Shown here one piece after another: positions 1-8,558 of a stretch of 64,000 nt of DNA. Positions within the stretch are counted from its first letter, which is position 1, and each line of letters starts with the position of its first letter. This DNA comes from Albidovulum denitrificans. Its GTDB lineage: Bacteria > Pseudomonadota > Alphaproteobacteria > Rhodobacterales > Rhodobacteraceae. The translations under genes were made by a program, and so were the position numbers. The stretch is taken from NCBI RefSeq assembly GCF_002973535.1, contig NZ_PVEP01000011.1:1-64000 (forward strand). Direction: 5' to 3'. The notes below the pieces were generated by a model. That model was not told where the DNA came from and ran no database searches. It worked only from the letters and a program-made list of their open reading frames with translations.

Positions 1-515
1 TTCATGTCCATCACCCGGCGCCACACCACCCGGCGCTCGTCGATCTTCAGCTCATTGCCCCAGTAGATATGGTTGTCGATCATCGCCGACAGAAGGTTGT
101 GGGCGCTCGTGATCGCGTGGAAGTCGCCGGTGAAGTGAAGGTTCATCTCCTCCATCGGCACAACCTGCGCATAGCCGCCCCCGGCAGCCCCGCCCTTCAT
201 CCCGAAGTTCGGCCCAAGCGAGGCCTCGCGGATACAGATCACCGCCTTCTTGCCGATCCGGTTCAGCCCGTCGCCAAGACCCACCGTCGTCGTCGTCTTC
301 CCCTCGCCCGCGGGCGTCGGGTTGATCGCCGTCACCAGAACAAGCTTCCCGTCCGGCCGACCCTCCAAAGACCGGATGAACGCCTGACCAACCTTCGCCT
401 TGTCATGACCGTAAGGCAGCAAATGCTCCGAGGGGATCCCAAGCTTGTCCCCGATCTCCTGGATCGGTCGCTTCACAGCCTCACGCGCTATCTCAATATC
501 CGTCTTGAAACCCAT
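1..515 (-). CDS. fhs: Formate--tetrahydrofolate ligase, N-terminal part (gene runs off the window)
   Basis: Cytosolic enzyme of C1 metabolism that uses ATP to join formate to tetrahydrofolate, giving 10-formyl-THF. About 171 residues are visible, starting [18 protein letters not shown]. The nucleotide-binding loop [15 protein letters not shown] is at residues 70-84. It is followed by [19 protein letters not shown] and the [19 protein letters not shown] block, all hallmarks of the family. The family is about 555 residues long, so roughly two thirds of the protein lies beyond the left edge. The ATG at 515 has a GGAG Shine-Dalgarno (SD) site 4-8 bases upstream. The open frame shows no break. The 218 bases between this start and the next plus-strand gene (516-733) must hold divergent promoters, but I cannot place them. 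Confidence 0.95.
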   Translation of the reverse strand, partial: MGFKTDIEIAREAVKRPIQEIGDKLGIPSEHLLPYGHDKAKVGQAFIRSLEGRPDGKLVLVTAINPTPAGEGKTTTTVGLGDGLNRIGKKAVICIREASLGPNFGMKGGAAGGGYAQVVPMEEMNLHFTGDFHAITSAHNLLSAMIDNHIYWGNELKIDERRVVWRRVMDM

Positions 516-733
516 AACTCCGCTCCCTTCAGAATGTCCAAGGCGCCGGTGCGACCGGCTCTTGTCCGGGTGATAGCGATAGCTTGGCCGGTCGGAAGGC
601 TGATTTCCGACCTATCCGCTCGCGGAATCGCCAGAAGCTGTTTCCCATCGGAAATCCCGGCCCCCGATCCGCGACGGAACCGCGCGGCGGCGCCCTGCGT
701 TGGGGACGGGAGAGAGAGGAAAGGGGACCGGAC

Positions 734-814
734 ATGCGTATCACGACCGTCATCATCAATGCGGGTTTCGCCTTTGGCCTGATGCTGGCCTCGACCGTGC
801 TGCTCTTGGTCTAG
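734..814 (+). CDS. Small hydrophobic peptide, 26 residues
   Basis: A 26-residue ORF, MRITTVIINAGFAFGLMLAS and then TVLLLV. It has a basic N-terminus and a single hydrophobic stretch of about 18 residues, so it would be a single-span membrane peptide. A purine-rich SD (AGGAAAGGGG) lies 7 bases before the ATG. The frame is open upstream to 584, but the SD favours 734. The TAG stop shares the palindrome CTAG with the TAG of the convergent MOSC gene, so the two genes end on the same four bases. I do not recognise a family. The SD and the clean hydrophobic composition support translation, but chance cannot be excluded without conservation data. Confidence 0.5.
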   Translation: MRITTVIINAGFAFGLMLASTVLLLV

Positions 815-1395
815 ACGGCGCCCGCCCAGCCGCGCTGCGACGGTACATGCAGGCGCAGCCGGTCGCCGACCGACAGCCGTCCTTCCCGTTCCACCCAGGC
901 CGTCACCCCGCGCCGTCCGGCGGCGGCACGTTTGAAGGCGGCGCCAAAGCCCGCGTGGACGCTTTCGATTTCCCGTCCCGGCAGGTTGCAGGAGCGGTTT
1001 TCCATATCGACCGTCACCGTCACCCCGCTGTCGGATTGCAGGCGCGAAGACGGCGGGACATGGGTGAAATCCGCGATCCCCTCGACCACGACGGAGGCAC
1101 CGACGAGGTCGGGCGAGAGCCGATCAAGGCCCATTTCGGCGGCGATGGCCGCCAGTTCCTCAGCCGAGACGATCGACAGCTGGCGGGTATTTCGGATCTC
1201 GGTATCGCGGGGGTATTGCGACAGCACGCGCGAACAGGATGGCCGCGTCAGGCCCGAATGCGCCTCTCCCGTCACGCCGGCGAAGGTCAGGTCCAGCGCG
1301 CGGGCCGGGTCGGAGGACAGCTTTGCCGCGCGGTCGGCAACGCGGCCCAGCCAGATGACGGTGGCGTAGTGATCGGTCGGCTCAAGCGCGGGCAT
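811..1395 (-). CDS. MOSC domain-containing protein
   Basis: A 194-residue single-domain MOSC protein, the C-terminal domain of molybdenum-cofactor sulfurases, found in small proteins thought to carry sulfur or bind a Mo ligand. Support comes from the N-terminal beta region (ATVIWLGRVADR), the GEAHSGLTRPSCSRV segment, the NTRQLSIVSAEELAAIA core, and the conserved cysteine in ENRSCNLPGREIE near residue 136, the expected sulfur-carrying residue. It ends with a short (S)VGDRLRL motif typical of MOSC. The gene follows the methyltransferase on the same strand after 17 bases, so the two are probably cotranscribed. The substrate is unknown. A Mo-cofactor role is an inference from the family; the Mo enzyme XDH is encoded about 20 kb away. 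Confidence 0.85.
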   Translation of the reverse strand: MPALEPTDHYATVIWLGRVADRAAKLSSDPARALDLTFAGVTGEAHSGLTRPSCSRVLSQYPRDTEIRNTRQLSIVSAEELAAIAAEMGLDRLSPDLVGASVVVEGIADFTHVPPSSRLQSDSGVTVTVDMENRSCNLPGREIESVHAGFGAAFKRAAAGRRGVTAWVEREGRLSVGDRLRLHVPSQRGWAGAV

Positions 1396-1412
1396 CGGCG
1401 GTCCTTTGCGGC

Positions 1413-2198
1413 CTAAACGGTCAATGTGAAGAAGAGGCGGCGGAACGGGAAAAGGACGGAACCGTCCGCTTCGACCGGATAGGCGGCCTCAAGCGCCTTG
1501 TCGTAGCGGCTGAGGAAGGCCGCGATCTCATCCCCGTTCATCCGGTCGAGGTAGGGCCGCATCGCGGTTGCTTCGGTGAAGCGGCGGACCGGGTGGCCGT
1601 TGTCGGACGGGGCAAGGCGCTGCACATAATCGGTTTCCCAGACATCGACCTGCCCCAGCGGGGAAAGCATCCGGTGGTAGTCGACCGGCGGCGCCACCGG
1701 GGCGACCCGGTCGGCCAGTGGAAAGCGGTCGGGGAACATGTCGGCGGCGAAATCGCGCAGGAAGCGGTGCGAGGGTGCGCCATATTGCCGGGGCATCTGT
1801 ACGGCAAGCGTGCCGCCGGGCGCGAGATAGCCCGCGAGACGGGGGAAGAGGCCCGCGTGATCCGGCAGCCATTGCAGCGCGGCGTTGGAGAAGATCAGCG
1901 CCAGCGGGGTATCGGCCCGCCATTCGGTGACGTCGGCGGGGATCAGATCGTCGTAGCAGCCCTTTGCCCCTGCCGCATCGAGCATGTTGGGCGAAGCGTC
2001 AAGGCCGATCAGCCGCCGCCCCGGCCGGTAGCGATGGGCCAGCGCAGGCCCCGCCGCGCCGTTGCCGCAGCCGAGGTCCAGCGCCGCGCCGTCCGGCAGG
2101 TCCCCCACCCGGCCCAGAAGGTCCAGCGCGGGCCTGAGGCGCAGGTCGCGAAAGCGCGAATAGGTTTCGGGGTTCCAGTCGGCGCCACGCGCGGTCAT
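1413..2198 (-). CDS. tam: Trans-aconitate 2-methyltransferase-like SAM methyltransferase
   Basis: A 261-residue class I methyltransferase. The N-terminus (W-N-P-E-T-Y-S-R-F) matches the W-x-P-x-x-Y opening of Tam enzymes. The SAM-binding loop LDLGCGNGAAGPAL lies at about residues 41-54, then LIGLDASPNMLDAA and the Tam-typical SNAALQWLPDH. Tam methylates trans-aconitate, a by-product inhibitor of aconitase. Length matches the family (about 255). The ATG at 2198 is preceded by GAAGGAGCGACGGGA. It also overlaps the TGA of a six-codon reading frame in an imperfect tandem repeat (see 2200-2240). The exact substrate is inferred from family resemblance. Confidence 0.8.
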   Translation of the reverse strand: MTARGADWNPETYSRFRDLRLRPALDLLGRVGDLPDGAALDLGCGNGAAGPALAHRYRPGRRLIGLDASPNMLDAAGAKGCYDDLIPADVTEWRADTPLALIFSNAALQWLPDHAGLFPRLAGYLAPGGTLAVQMPRQYGAPSHRFLRDFAADMFPDRFPLADRVAPVAPPVDYHRMLSPLGQVDVWETDYVQRLAPSDNGHPVRRFTEATAMRPYLDRMNGDEIAAFLSRYDKALEAAYPVEADGSVLFPFRRLFFTLTV

Positions 2199-2199
2199 T

Positions 2200-2240
2200 C
2201 CCGTCGCTCCTTCATGCAGGCCCGTCCTCCCTTATGCAGG
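2200..2240 (-). repeat. Imperfect 20/21-base tandem repeat carrying two SD-like sites before the methyltransferase gene
   Basis: On the minus strand, two adjacent copies begin CCTGCATAAGGGAGGACGGG and CCTGCATGAAGGAGCGACGG. Each contains an SD-like core (GGGAGG; AAGGAG). The second is correctly spaced for the tam-like ATG at 2198. The second copy also contains ATG AAG GAG CGA CGG GAA TGA, whose stop overlaps the tam ATG as ATGA. The repeat is seen directly; any role in translation is inference. Confidence 0.7.
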
Positions 2241-2242
2241 AA

Positions 2243-2272
2243 GGCGGGACGTGGCCTTTGCCGCATCCCGCC
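2243..2272 (-). terminator. Hairpin after ftsH, possible weak terminator
   Basis: Outer arms GGCGGGA (2243-2249) and TCCCGCC (2266-2272) enclose a second stem, GGC/GCC. It lies 25 bases past the ftsH stop at the end of the tol-ftsH cluster. Only two T residues follow on the transcript strand, so termination may be partial, and the tam-like gene lies downstream on the same strand. Confidence 0.45.
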
Positions 2273-2297
2273 CCGCTGTCTTTTCGTCAGCCTCAGG

Positions 2298-4226
2298 TCA
2301 CGCCGAGGGTTCAGGCTCAAGCCCGCCCTTGGGGGTGCGCGGCTTTTTCGTCTTCGGGATGGCGGTGACGGCCGGAACCGCGCTCCCTTTGTCGGAATTG
2401 TCATCCTCATCGGTGTCCGACTTCGGCGGCTCACCCCGGATGACGCGCATCATGTCCTCGCCCGTCAGGGTTTCATATTCCAGAAGGCCCTGGGCGAGAT
2501 TCTCCATCTCCTGCCAGTTGTCGCGCAGGATCGACTTGGCACGCTCATACGCCTCATCCACCAGGCGGCGCACCTCCTGGTCGATGATCTCGCGGCTTTC
2601 GCTTGAGGCGTTCCACTGCGATTGCGCGCCAAGGAAGCTTTCCTGGGTCGAGGTGTAGTTAATGTTGCCCAGCTTGTCGGACATGCCCCACTGGCTGACC
2701 ATCGCGGTGGCCAGGCGGGTGACATGCTGGATGTCGCTGCTGGCGCCGTTGGTCACGTTTTCCGGGCCGAAGACCAGTTCCTCGGCCGCCTTGCCACCCA
2801 TGGCAGAGGCAAGTTTCGACAGCGCGCTTTCGCGCGTCATCGACAGCTTGTCGCGTTCGGGCAGGTAGAAGGTGACGCCAAGCGCCCGGCCACGCGGGAT
2901 GATCGTGACCTTGTGGACCGGGTCGTGCTGCGGGACGTGGATGCCGACGATGGCATGGCCCGCCTCATGATAGGCGGTCAGCTTCTTTTCGTCCTCGGTC
3001 ATGACCATCGACCGGCGCTCAGGCCCCATCATGACCTTGTCCTTGGCCTTCTCGAAATCCTCAAGCGTCACGAAGCGCCGACCGACGCGGGCGGCCAGAA
3101 GCGCCGCTTCGTTGACAAGGTTCGCCAGATCGGCGCCGGAAAAGCCCGGCGTGCCGCGCGCGATGATGCGCAGATCCACATCGGGGCCAAGCGGCACCTT
3201 GCGGGCATGGACCGACAGGATCTTTTCCCGGCCCTTGATGTCGGGATTCGGCACCTGCACCTGACGGTCGAACCGGCCGGGGCGCAGAAGCGCGGGGTCC
3301 AGCACGTCGGGGCGGTTGGTGGCCGCGACGATGATGATGCCCTCGTTCGCCTCGAAACCGTCCATCTCGACCAGAAGCTGGTTCAGCGTCTGCTCGCGTT
3401 CGTCATTGCCGCCGCCATAGCCGACGCCACGGCTGCGGCCGACGGCGTCGATCTCGTCGATGAACACGATGCAGGGGGCATTCTTCTTGGCCTGTTCGAA
3501 CATGTCGCGCACACGGCTCGCGCCGACGCCGACGAACATTTCCACGAAGTCCGAACCCGAGATGGTGAAGAACGGCACGCCCGCCTCCCCCGCGATGGCA
3601 CGGGCAAGAAGCGTCTTACCCGTCCCCGGAGGGCCGACGAGCAGCGCGCCTTTCGGGATCTTGCCGCCAAGACGGCTGAACTTCTGCGGGTTGCGGAGGA
3701 ATTCGACGATTTCCTCAAGCTCTTCCTTGGCCTCGTCGATGCCCGCCACGTCGTCGAACGTCACCCGGCCATGCTTTTCGGTCAGCAGCTTCGCACGAGA
3801 CTTGCCAAAGCCCATCGCGCCGCCGCGTCCGCCGCCCTGCATCCGGTTCATGAAGAAGATCCAGATGCCGATCAGGATCAGGAAGGGCAGCCAGAGCGAG
3901 AGGATCGAGAAGAAACCCGATTGCTGCTGACGCTCGGCCCGGACGGAAACCTTCTTGGCGATCAGGTCGGTCACCAGCTGATCGTTCAGCGCGTCGCCCT
4001 GCGGCTTGACGGTGACATAGGTCTGACCGTCCTTGGTCTGGACCTGCAACTGTTCGCCATCCATCACGACGGCGCTGACCTCACCGCTGTCGACCTTCTG
4101 GACGAAGTCCGAATAGGTCAGCGTGCGCGCGTTCATCGTGCTTTGGCCGTTGCCGAAAAGCTGGAACAGCGCGAGGATCAGGACGAACAGGACGACCCAG
4201 AATGCGATGTTTCTCGCGTTACCCAA
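2298..4226 (-). CDS. ftsH: ATP-dependent zinc metalloprotease FtsH
   Basis: Membrane-anchored AAA+ protease (642 residues) that degrades misfolded and regulatory membrane and cytosolic proteins. It has two membrane spans (around residues 5-25 and 105-125 from this start) flanking a periplasmic domain. The Walker A GPPGTGKT lies near residue 198, Walker B is [12 protein letters not shown], the second region of homology is [20 protein letters not shown], and the zinc site is HEAGH. The C-terminal tail is acidic, then lysine/proline rich. I start it at the TTG at 4226 because GGAGGAA sits six bases before it and the product then begins [12 protein letters not shown], as I recall for Rhodobacter FtsH. 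The longer TTG at 4241 lies before the SD. It follows tilS after about 80 bases. Confidence 0.96.
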   Translation of the reverse strand: MGNARNIAFWVVLFVLILALFQLFGNGQSTMNARTLTYSDFVQKVDSGEVSAVVMDGEQLQVQTKDGQTYVTVKPQGDALNDQLVTDLIAKKVSVRAERQQQSGFFSILSLWLPFLILIGIWIFFMNRMQGGGRGGAMGFGKSRAKLLTEKHGRVTFDDVAGIDEAKEELEEIVEFLRNPQKFSRLGGKIPKGALLVGPPGTGKTLLARAIAGEAGVPFFTISGSDFVEMFVGVGASRVRDMFEQAKKNAPCIVFIDEIDAVGRSRGVGYGGGNDEREQTLNQLLVEMDGFEANEGIIIVAATNRPDVLDPALLRPGRFDRQVQVPNPDIKGREKILSVHARKVPLGPDVDLRIIARGTPGFSGADLANLVNEAALLAARVGRRFVTLEDFEKAKDKVMMGPERRSMVMTEDEKKLTAYHEAGHAIVGIHVPQHDPVHKVTIIPRGRALGVTFYLPERDKLSMTRESALSKLASAMGGKAAEELVFGPENVTNGASSDIQHVTRLATAMVSQWGMSDKLGNINYTSTQESFLGAQSQWNASSESREIIDQEVRRLVDEAYERAKSILRDNWQEMENLAQGLLEYETLTGEDMMRVIRGEPPKSDTDEDDNSDKGSAVPAVTAIPKTKKPRTPKGGLEPEPSA

Positions 4227-4306
4227 GGGGATTTCCTCCAAACGTATGCGGGCCGCTCCGGCGAAGGCGCGGCCTTTTCTCTAAAATAGACATTAGAACG
4301 CCGGGT

Positions 4307-5575
4307 TCAATGCGTTATCAGCGTGCAAGGTTGCCCTGTGACGATTTCCGCCGTCCAGCCCGCCCCATGCCCTGCAAACGGCGCCGCGACAAGCGTTTTT
4401 CCGCGCCAGACCGCCGGGGAAACGACCAGGGCGGCGCGGCTGATGCCGGTATCGCGCCATGCCTTGCAGGCGCGAAGCCCCTCGGCGCCCAGCGCACGGA
4501 TGCGCAAATCCGCGTGATGGGGGCCGGTCAGGCGCCAGCGCCCGTCCCAGATCGCGTCGGTCGGGGTAGCCAGCGCCGCAACCGCCTTCGGTTCGCGCGT
4601 GATGCGGATTTCGGTCTCGCTGACCCGCAAACGGCAGCCCCACAGCGTCGCGTCCCGGCCCTGCCAGATCGCCTGTTGCAGCCGGTCCAATTGCACCGCG
4701 CGCGGGGCGTAGGCGGCAGAGGATGCCCAGCGCAGCGCGGCAATCAGGATGCGGCGGGCGGTTTCGGGATGCGTCAGCCGGAATCCCTGCCGGTCAAGGA
4801 TCACCTCCCCCGCCGCGCTGCGCAGGATGGCGGATGCCCTCTCGACCGCCGCGGATTTCAGCGCGCCTTGTGCGATCGAAAGCGTGTCGGTGACGGCAGA
4901 CAGCCCCTCGACCGTGATGCCCAGTGGCTTCAGCGCGGCCAGAACCTTGCGGGCCTTGACGCGCTGAAAGCGGTCATCGGCGTTCGACGGGTCATCGACC
5001 CAGGTGATTCCGTGGCGGGTCAGGTAGGCGCGCAGGTCGGCGCGCGGCACCGTCAGGTAGGGGCGCAGCCAGCGGATGCCGCCTTCCTCCCAGCCCCGGC
5101 GCATGCCGCAAAGCCCGTCGATCCCGGCGCCGCGCGCAAGGCCCATCAGGAAGGTTTCGGCCTGATCGTCGGCGGTATGGCCCAGGACGACCGACCCGAT
5201 CCCCCGATCCCGCGCCCAAGCGCCGATCAGGTCATAGCGCGCGCGCCGCGCCTGGTCCTGAAGGTTGCCGTCGATCCTGCCATGGTCCCAGACCAGCGTG
5301 TCATGGCTGACGCCCAGCCCGGCGCAAATCCCGGCGACGAACCGCGCCTCTTCCGCCGCCTCGGGCCGCAGGCGGTGATCCACGGTGACGGCATGAAGCG
5401 TGCCGCCGCGATGGGCCTGGATGCGCGCGAAAAGGTGCAGCAGCGCAAGGGAATCGCTGCCGCCCGACACGGCGACACCGAACCTTTCCGGCCAAACGCG
5501 CGGAAAGGCCCAGTCGGGCAGATGCAGAAGGAAGGCGTCCGCGCCCTCGGACAGCGGCCAGCCTTCGCCCGTCAC
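4307..5575 (-). CDS. tilS: tRNA(Ile)-lysidine synthase
   Basis: Attaches lysine to C34 of the AUA-reading tRNA-Ile using ATP, changing both codon and amino-acid identity; essential and cytosolic. It is a 422-residue protein with the PP-loop VSGGSDSLALLHLFARI near residues 34-50, then TVDHRLRPEAAEEARFV, ARRARYDLIGAWAR, and VLGHTADDQAETFLMGLARG, all diagnostic of TilS. The start is a GTG at 5575 that overlaps the TGA of cpoB (GTGA), so translation is probably coupled to cpoB. The order pal-cpoB-tilS-ftsH is common in this family of bacteria. Confidence 0.95.
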   Translation of the reverse strand: MTGEGWPLSEGADAFLLHLPDWAFPRVWPERFGVAVSGGSDSLALLHLFARIQAHRGGTLHAVTVDHRLRPEAAEEARFVAGICAGLGVSHDTLVWDHGRIDGNLQDQARRARYDLIGAWARDRGIGSVVLGHTADDQAETFLMGLARGAGIDGLCGMRRGWEEGGIRWLRPYLTVPRADLRAYLTRHGITWVDDPSNADDRFQRVKARKVLAALKPLGITVEGLSAVTDTLSIAQGALKSAAVERASAILRSAAGEVILDRQGFRLTHPETARRILIAALRWASSAAYAPRAVQLDRLQQAIWQGRDATLWGCRLRVSETEIRITREPKAVAALATPTDAIWDGRWRLTGPHHADLRIRALGAEGLRACKAWRDTGISRAALVVSPAVWRGKTLVAAPFAGHGAGWTAEIVTGQPCTLITH

Positions 5576-6420
5576 TGGCAGCCGTAGTTGCGCATGTTCG
5601 CCGCCGCCTCGACCGCCTCTGGCGCCGTGGGGAACCGGGTTCCGACCTCGCCCAGCGTGACGCAGGCCTCTTGCGTCTGGCCCAGCGCGCCCAGCGTCGC
5701 GCCAAGCCTGAGAAGCGCGCCCGGCGCGCGCGGGCCGTCGGGCGCGCCCGAGAACGCCGTCAGATAGGCGCGCGCCGCATTGGCGGTGTCGCCGGTCTTT
5801 TCCAGCGCCTCGCCCCGGTAATATTGCGCATCCCCCATCAGGGGGCTGCCCGGATAGGACTGGGTAAAGGCCGTAAACTTGTCCGCGGCGCCTTGAAAGT
5901 CACCGGAATCGAGCGCCGCCTTCGCCCGATCAAAGTCCGCCTGTTCGGCCACGGCCAGTTCCGGCGCCCCAGCCCCGGCGCCCGTCGCGGGCTGGGTGGT
6001 GACGACCGGGGCCGTGCCCTGGGAACCGCCGGCGGGCGCGCCCCCAAGGCTTTGGGTGATCGGCAGGTTCGACGGATCGCAGCCCTCTTCCAGCTCACAC
6101 AGCCGGAATTCCAGATCGCCGATCCGGTTGGTGCCGTCAGACACCACCCGGTTGACGTGGTTCTGAACCTGTTCGGTCTGGGAGGTGAGCCGCGACAGCT
6201 CCGCCTCCATCGCGTTCATGCGGTCAAGGGCCGAGGCCCCGCCCGCCGCCTGCATCGCGGGCGCGCCCCCCTGAACAAGTTCGGAGCGCAGCGCCTGGAG
6301 ATCGTCGGCCAGCCTTTGCAGCTGGCCCCGGATATCGGCCAGCGTCTCGGCCTTGGCCTGCGCGAAACCGGCGGCGGGGGCCGCCACCAGCGCGAGGGAC
6401 AGAAGAAGCACCCGCATCAT
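5572..6420 (-). CDS. cpoB: Cell division coordinator CpoB (YbgF), Tol-Pal system
   Basis: Periplasmic protein that in Enterobacteria links the Tol-Pal machine to peptidoglycan synthesis during constriction. From the ATG at 6420 it reads MMRVLLLSLALVAAPAAGFAQ, a cleavable signal peptide. Next comes a coiled coil (about 22-100: ADIRGQLQRLADDLQALRSE ... MNAMEAELSRLTSQTEQV), a Ser/Gly/Pro/Ala linker, and C-terminal TPR repeats (DFDRAKAALDSGDFQGAADK onward), the usual YbgF order. An open frame extends back to 6453, but that start would lie inside pal and lacks the signal-peptide logic; GAGGCAGGGGCG precedes 6420. It begins 10 bases after pal ends and overlaps tilS by 4 bases. Confidence 0.93.
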   Translation of the reverse strand: MMRVLLLSLALVAAPAAGFAQAKAETLADIRGQLQRLADDLQALRSELVQGGAPAMQAAGGASALDRMNAMEAELSRLTSQTEQVQNHVNRVVSDGTNRIGDLEFRLCELEEGCDPSNLPITQSLGGAPAGGSQGTAPVVTTQPATGAGAGAPELAVAEQADFDRAKAALDSGDFQGAADKFTAFTQSYPGSPLMGDAQYYRGEALEKTGDTANAARAYLTAFSGAPDGPRAPGALLRLGATLGALGQTQEACVTLGEVGTRFPTAPEAVEAAANMRNYGCQ

Positions 6421-6430
6421 CGCCCCTGCC

Positions 6431-6952
6431 TCAGACGCCGCCCGCGGCGCCAAGAACCGTCACGGCGCGGCGGTTCTGCGTATAGCAGGCCTCATCCGAA
6501 CAGACGGCCAGCGGGCGTTCCTTGCCGTAGGACACGGTTTGCAGCCGGGTCCCGGCGACGCCATTGGCGATCAGGAAATTCTTCGCGGCATTCGCGCGGC
6601 GGTCGCCCAGCGCGAGGTTGTATGCCCGCGTCCCCTGTTCGTCGGCATGGCCTTCGATGATCGCGGTGTAGGCGGGGTGGGAATTCAGCCAGTTCGCCTG
6701 CTGGGTCAGCGTCGTCTGCGCCTCGGGCGAGAGCGTGGACTGGTCGACGGCGAAATGCACCCGGTCGCCGACGGTCTGGTTGAAATAGGCGATGGAGTTC
6801 GGATCGCTCGGGTCGCCAAGACCACCCTGGCTGATGCCGCCCGCGCCCATGCCGCCCGCACCCGCCCCGCCCGCGCCATAGCGGTCGGGGTTGTTACATG
6901 CCGCCAGCGCGACGACGCCCGCGACAAGAAGAAGGGAGTTCAGTTTGTTCAT
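6431..6952 (-). CDS. pal: Peptidoglycan-associated lipoprotein Pal
   Basis: Outer-membrane lipoprotein (173 residues) that binds peptidoglycan and TolB, keeping the outer membrane attached to the wall. The N-terminus MNKLNSLLLVAGVVALAACN is a lipoprotein signal with lipobox LAAC (Cys at about residue 19). It is followed by a flexible Gly-rich stretch (YGAGGAGAGGMGAGGIS). The OmpA-like domain carries YTAIIEGHADEQGTRAYNLA and LGDRRANAAKNFLIANG, the diaminopimelate-binding core. The frame stays open to 7048, but the lipobox and the SD GGAAAGAGG fix the start at 6952. It lies 107 bases after tolB; that gap holds a perfect palindrome (7040-7059). Confidence 0.96.
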   Translation of the reverse strand: MNKLNSLLLVAGVVALAACNNPDRYGAGGAGAGGMGAGGISQGGLGDPSDPNSIAYFNQTVGDRVHFAVDQSTLSPEAQTTLTQQANWLNSHPAYTAIIEGHADEQGTRAYNLALGDRRANAAKNFLIANGVAGTRLQTVSYGKERPLAVCSDEACYTQNRRAVTVLGAAGGV

Positions 6953-7039
6953 CGGTTTTACCGCCTCTTTCCTTGGCTCGATGGCCGTTATCATATCATC
7001 GGGTTCGGTCTTTGGGAACGTCGGCTTCCGCCCCGTCGG

Positions 7040-7059
7040 GATGGGCAAGATTGCCCATC
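7040..7059. repeat. Perfect inverted repeat immediately after tolB
   Basis: Arms GATGGGCAA and TTGCCCATC are separated by GA, and the next base on each side also pairs partly. It abuts the tolB stop codon. There is no T-run, so it is not a classical terminator. It may stabilise or attenuate the tolB-pal mRNA, or be a dispersed palindrome; only one clear copy is in this window. Confidence 0.65.
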
Positions 7060-8388
7060 CTACGGCAGCAGCGGCGACCAGTCCGGGTCGGACGCCCCGC
7101 CCTGCATCGGCACCGCTTTCAGGTTCCGGCCCGAAATATCGACCGAATAAAGCTGCGCCACACCCGCCGCGCCCGCGCCTTCGCGGGTGAACATGATGAC
7201 GCGGCCATTGGGTGACCAGGTCGGGCCTTCGTCGAGGAAAGAGGCGGTCAGAAGCCGCTCTTCCGACCCATCGGTGCGCATCACGCCGATGTGGAAGCGG
7301 CCCGCGTTCTGCTTGGTGAAGGCGACCATGTCGCCGCGCGGGCTCCAGACCGGGGTGCCATAGCGGCCCTCGCCAAAGCTGATCCGCGTCGCCTCCCCCC
7401 CGCCCGCCGACATGACGTAAAGCTGCTGGTTGCCGGAACGGTCGCTTTCGAAGACGATCTTCGACCCGTCGGGGGAGAAGGAGGGTGCCGTCTCGATCGA
7501 CGGCGCGTTGGTCAGCCGCGTGGTCGCGCCGGAGGACAGCTTCATCGCATAAAGATCGGTATTGCCGTCCTGCGACAGCGAAAAGACCACCGTCCCGCCA
7601 TCGGGCGAAAAGCGCGGGGCAAAGGTCATGTTGCCCTGAAGCTCGGCCAGCGCGCGGGAAGAGACGCTGGCAAGGTCCATCAGCTTGATGCGGGGAAAGC
7701 CGGTCTCGAACGAGGTATAAAGCACCCGGTCGCCCGAGGGCGAGAAGCGCGGGGCCAGCACGATGGTGGAACTGTCGGTCAGGTACTGCACGTTGGCGCC
7801 GTCGTAATCCATGATCGCAAGGCGCTTGAGCCGCTGATCCTTCGGGCCGCTTTCGGCGACATAGGCCACACGGCTGTCGAAATAGGGGCTTTCGCCGGTG
7901 ATGCGGGCATAGATCTGGTCCGCGACCTTGTGCGCCATGCGCCGCCAGTCACCCTGCCCGCCGCCGAATTGCAGCCCGTCGCCAAGGGGCGCGCCGGAAA
8001 AGACGTCGTAAAGCCGGAACTTGACGTTGATCCGCCCGTCCGTCCCGGCCGAGACCGCCCCGGTGATCAGCGCCTGCGCGTTGATCGCCTTCCAGTCGGC
8101 ATAGGCCACCGGCGCCTCAAAGCTCGTCACCGGGCTGATGAAGGCCGAGGCCGGGATTTCGCGGAACAGGCCGGTGCCGGTCAGGTCGGCCGCGACCACC
8201 TGCGAGATCTGCGCCGCGACCTCGGCAGCGCCGGGGTTTTCCGCGATGAACTGCGGGGCGGCAAAGGGCAAAGGCTCGATCACGCCATCGGTGATGGTGA
8301 TGCGCAAGGGGCCGGTCTGCGCCTCGGCCGCCATCCCGGCAAGACCGGTCAGCGCGAGGGCTACGCAAAGCGAGCGGATGAAGGTCAT
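7060..8388 (-). CDS. tolB: Tol-Pal system beta-propeller protein TolB
   Basis: Periplasmic beta-propeller (442 residues) that shuttles between Pal and TolA. It begins [20 protein letters not shown], a signal peptide ending AEA. The N-terminal domain (about 25-150) is followed by repeated propeller blades with the TolB WD-like signature: [91 protein letters not shown] and [17 protein letters not shown]. The frame is open to 8610, but AGGGAAGGGAAAG lies just before the ATG at 8388. The 170-base gap to tolA has a weak promoter-like pair (TTGAAT, 17 bases, AAGATG), so tolB-pal may have extra transcription. Confidence 0.96.
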   Translation of the reverse strand: MTFIRSLCVALALTGLAGMAAEAQTGPLRITITDGVIEPLPFAAPQFIAENPGAAEVAAQISQVVAADLTGTGLFREIPASAFISPVTSFEAPVAYADWKAINAQALITGAVSAGTDGRINVKFRLYDVFSGAPLGDGLQFGGGQGDWRRMAHKVADQIYARITGESPYFDSRVAYVAESGPKDQRLKRLAIMDYDGANVQYLTDSSTIVLAPRFSPSGDRVLYTSFETGFPRIKLMDLASVSSRALAELQGNMTFAPRFSPDGGTVVFSLSQDGNTDLYAMKLSSGATTRLTNAPSIETAPSFSPDGSKIVFESDRSGNQQLYVMSAGGGEATRISFGEGRYGTPVWSPRGDMVAFTKQNAGRFHIGVMRTDGSEERLLTASFLDEGPTWSPNGRVIMFTREGAGAAGVAQLYSVDISGRNLKAVPMQGGASDPDWSPLLP

Positions 8389-8558
8389 GGCTTTCCCTTC
8401 CCTGGGATCGTTGGCTTTGATGCCGGCCGCATGGATCGCCGCGGCGCGGCCCCATCTTGTCCGGTTCGAGAGTGAATTCAACGCGGCGCGCCCCGGTTCC
8501 ATCCGGTCGGCGAAAGCCCGCCATGCGAAGGGGCGATGGGGCAACAGGCGATGGGGTG

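Noticed and set aside
2195-2434. 79-residue minus-strand frame overlapping the ftsH end and the tam leader
   Set aside because: Most of it is an out-of-frame shadow of the ftsH 3' end. Only its last six codons, in the tandem repeat, are of interest for possible coupling.
2622-4289. Long plus-strand reading frame antisense to ftsH
   Set aside because: Third-position GC bias in a high-GC gene leaves the opposite strand open. The translation is rich in Arg, Asp and His with no domain, and ftsH explains the region.
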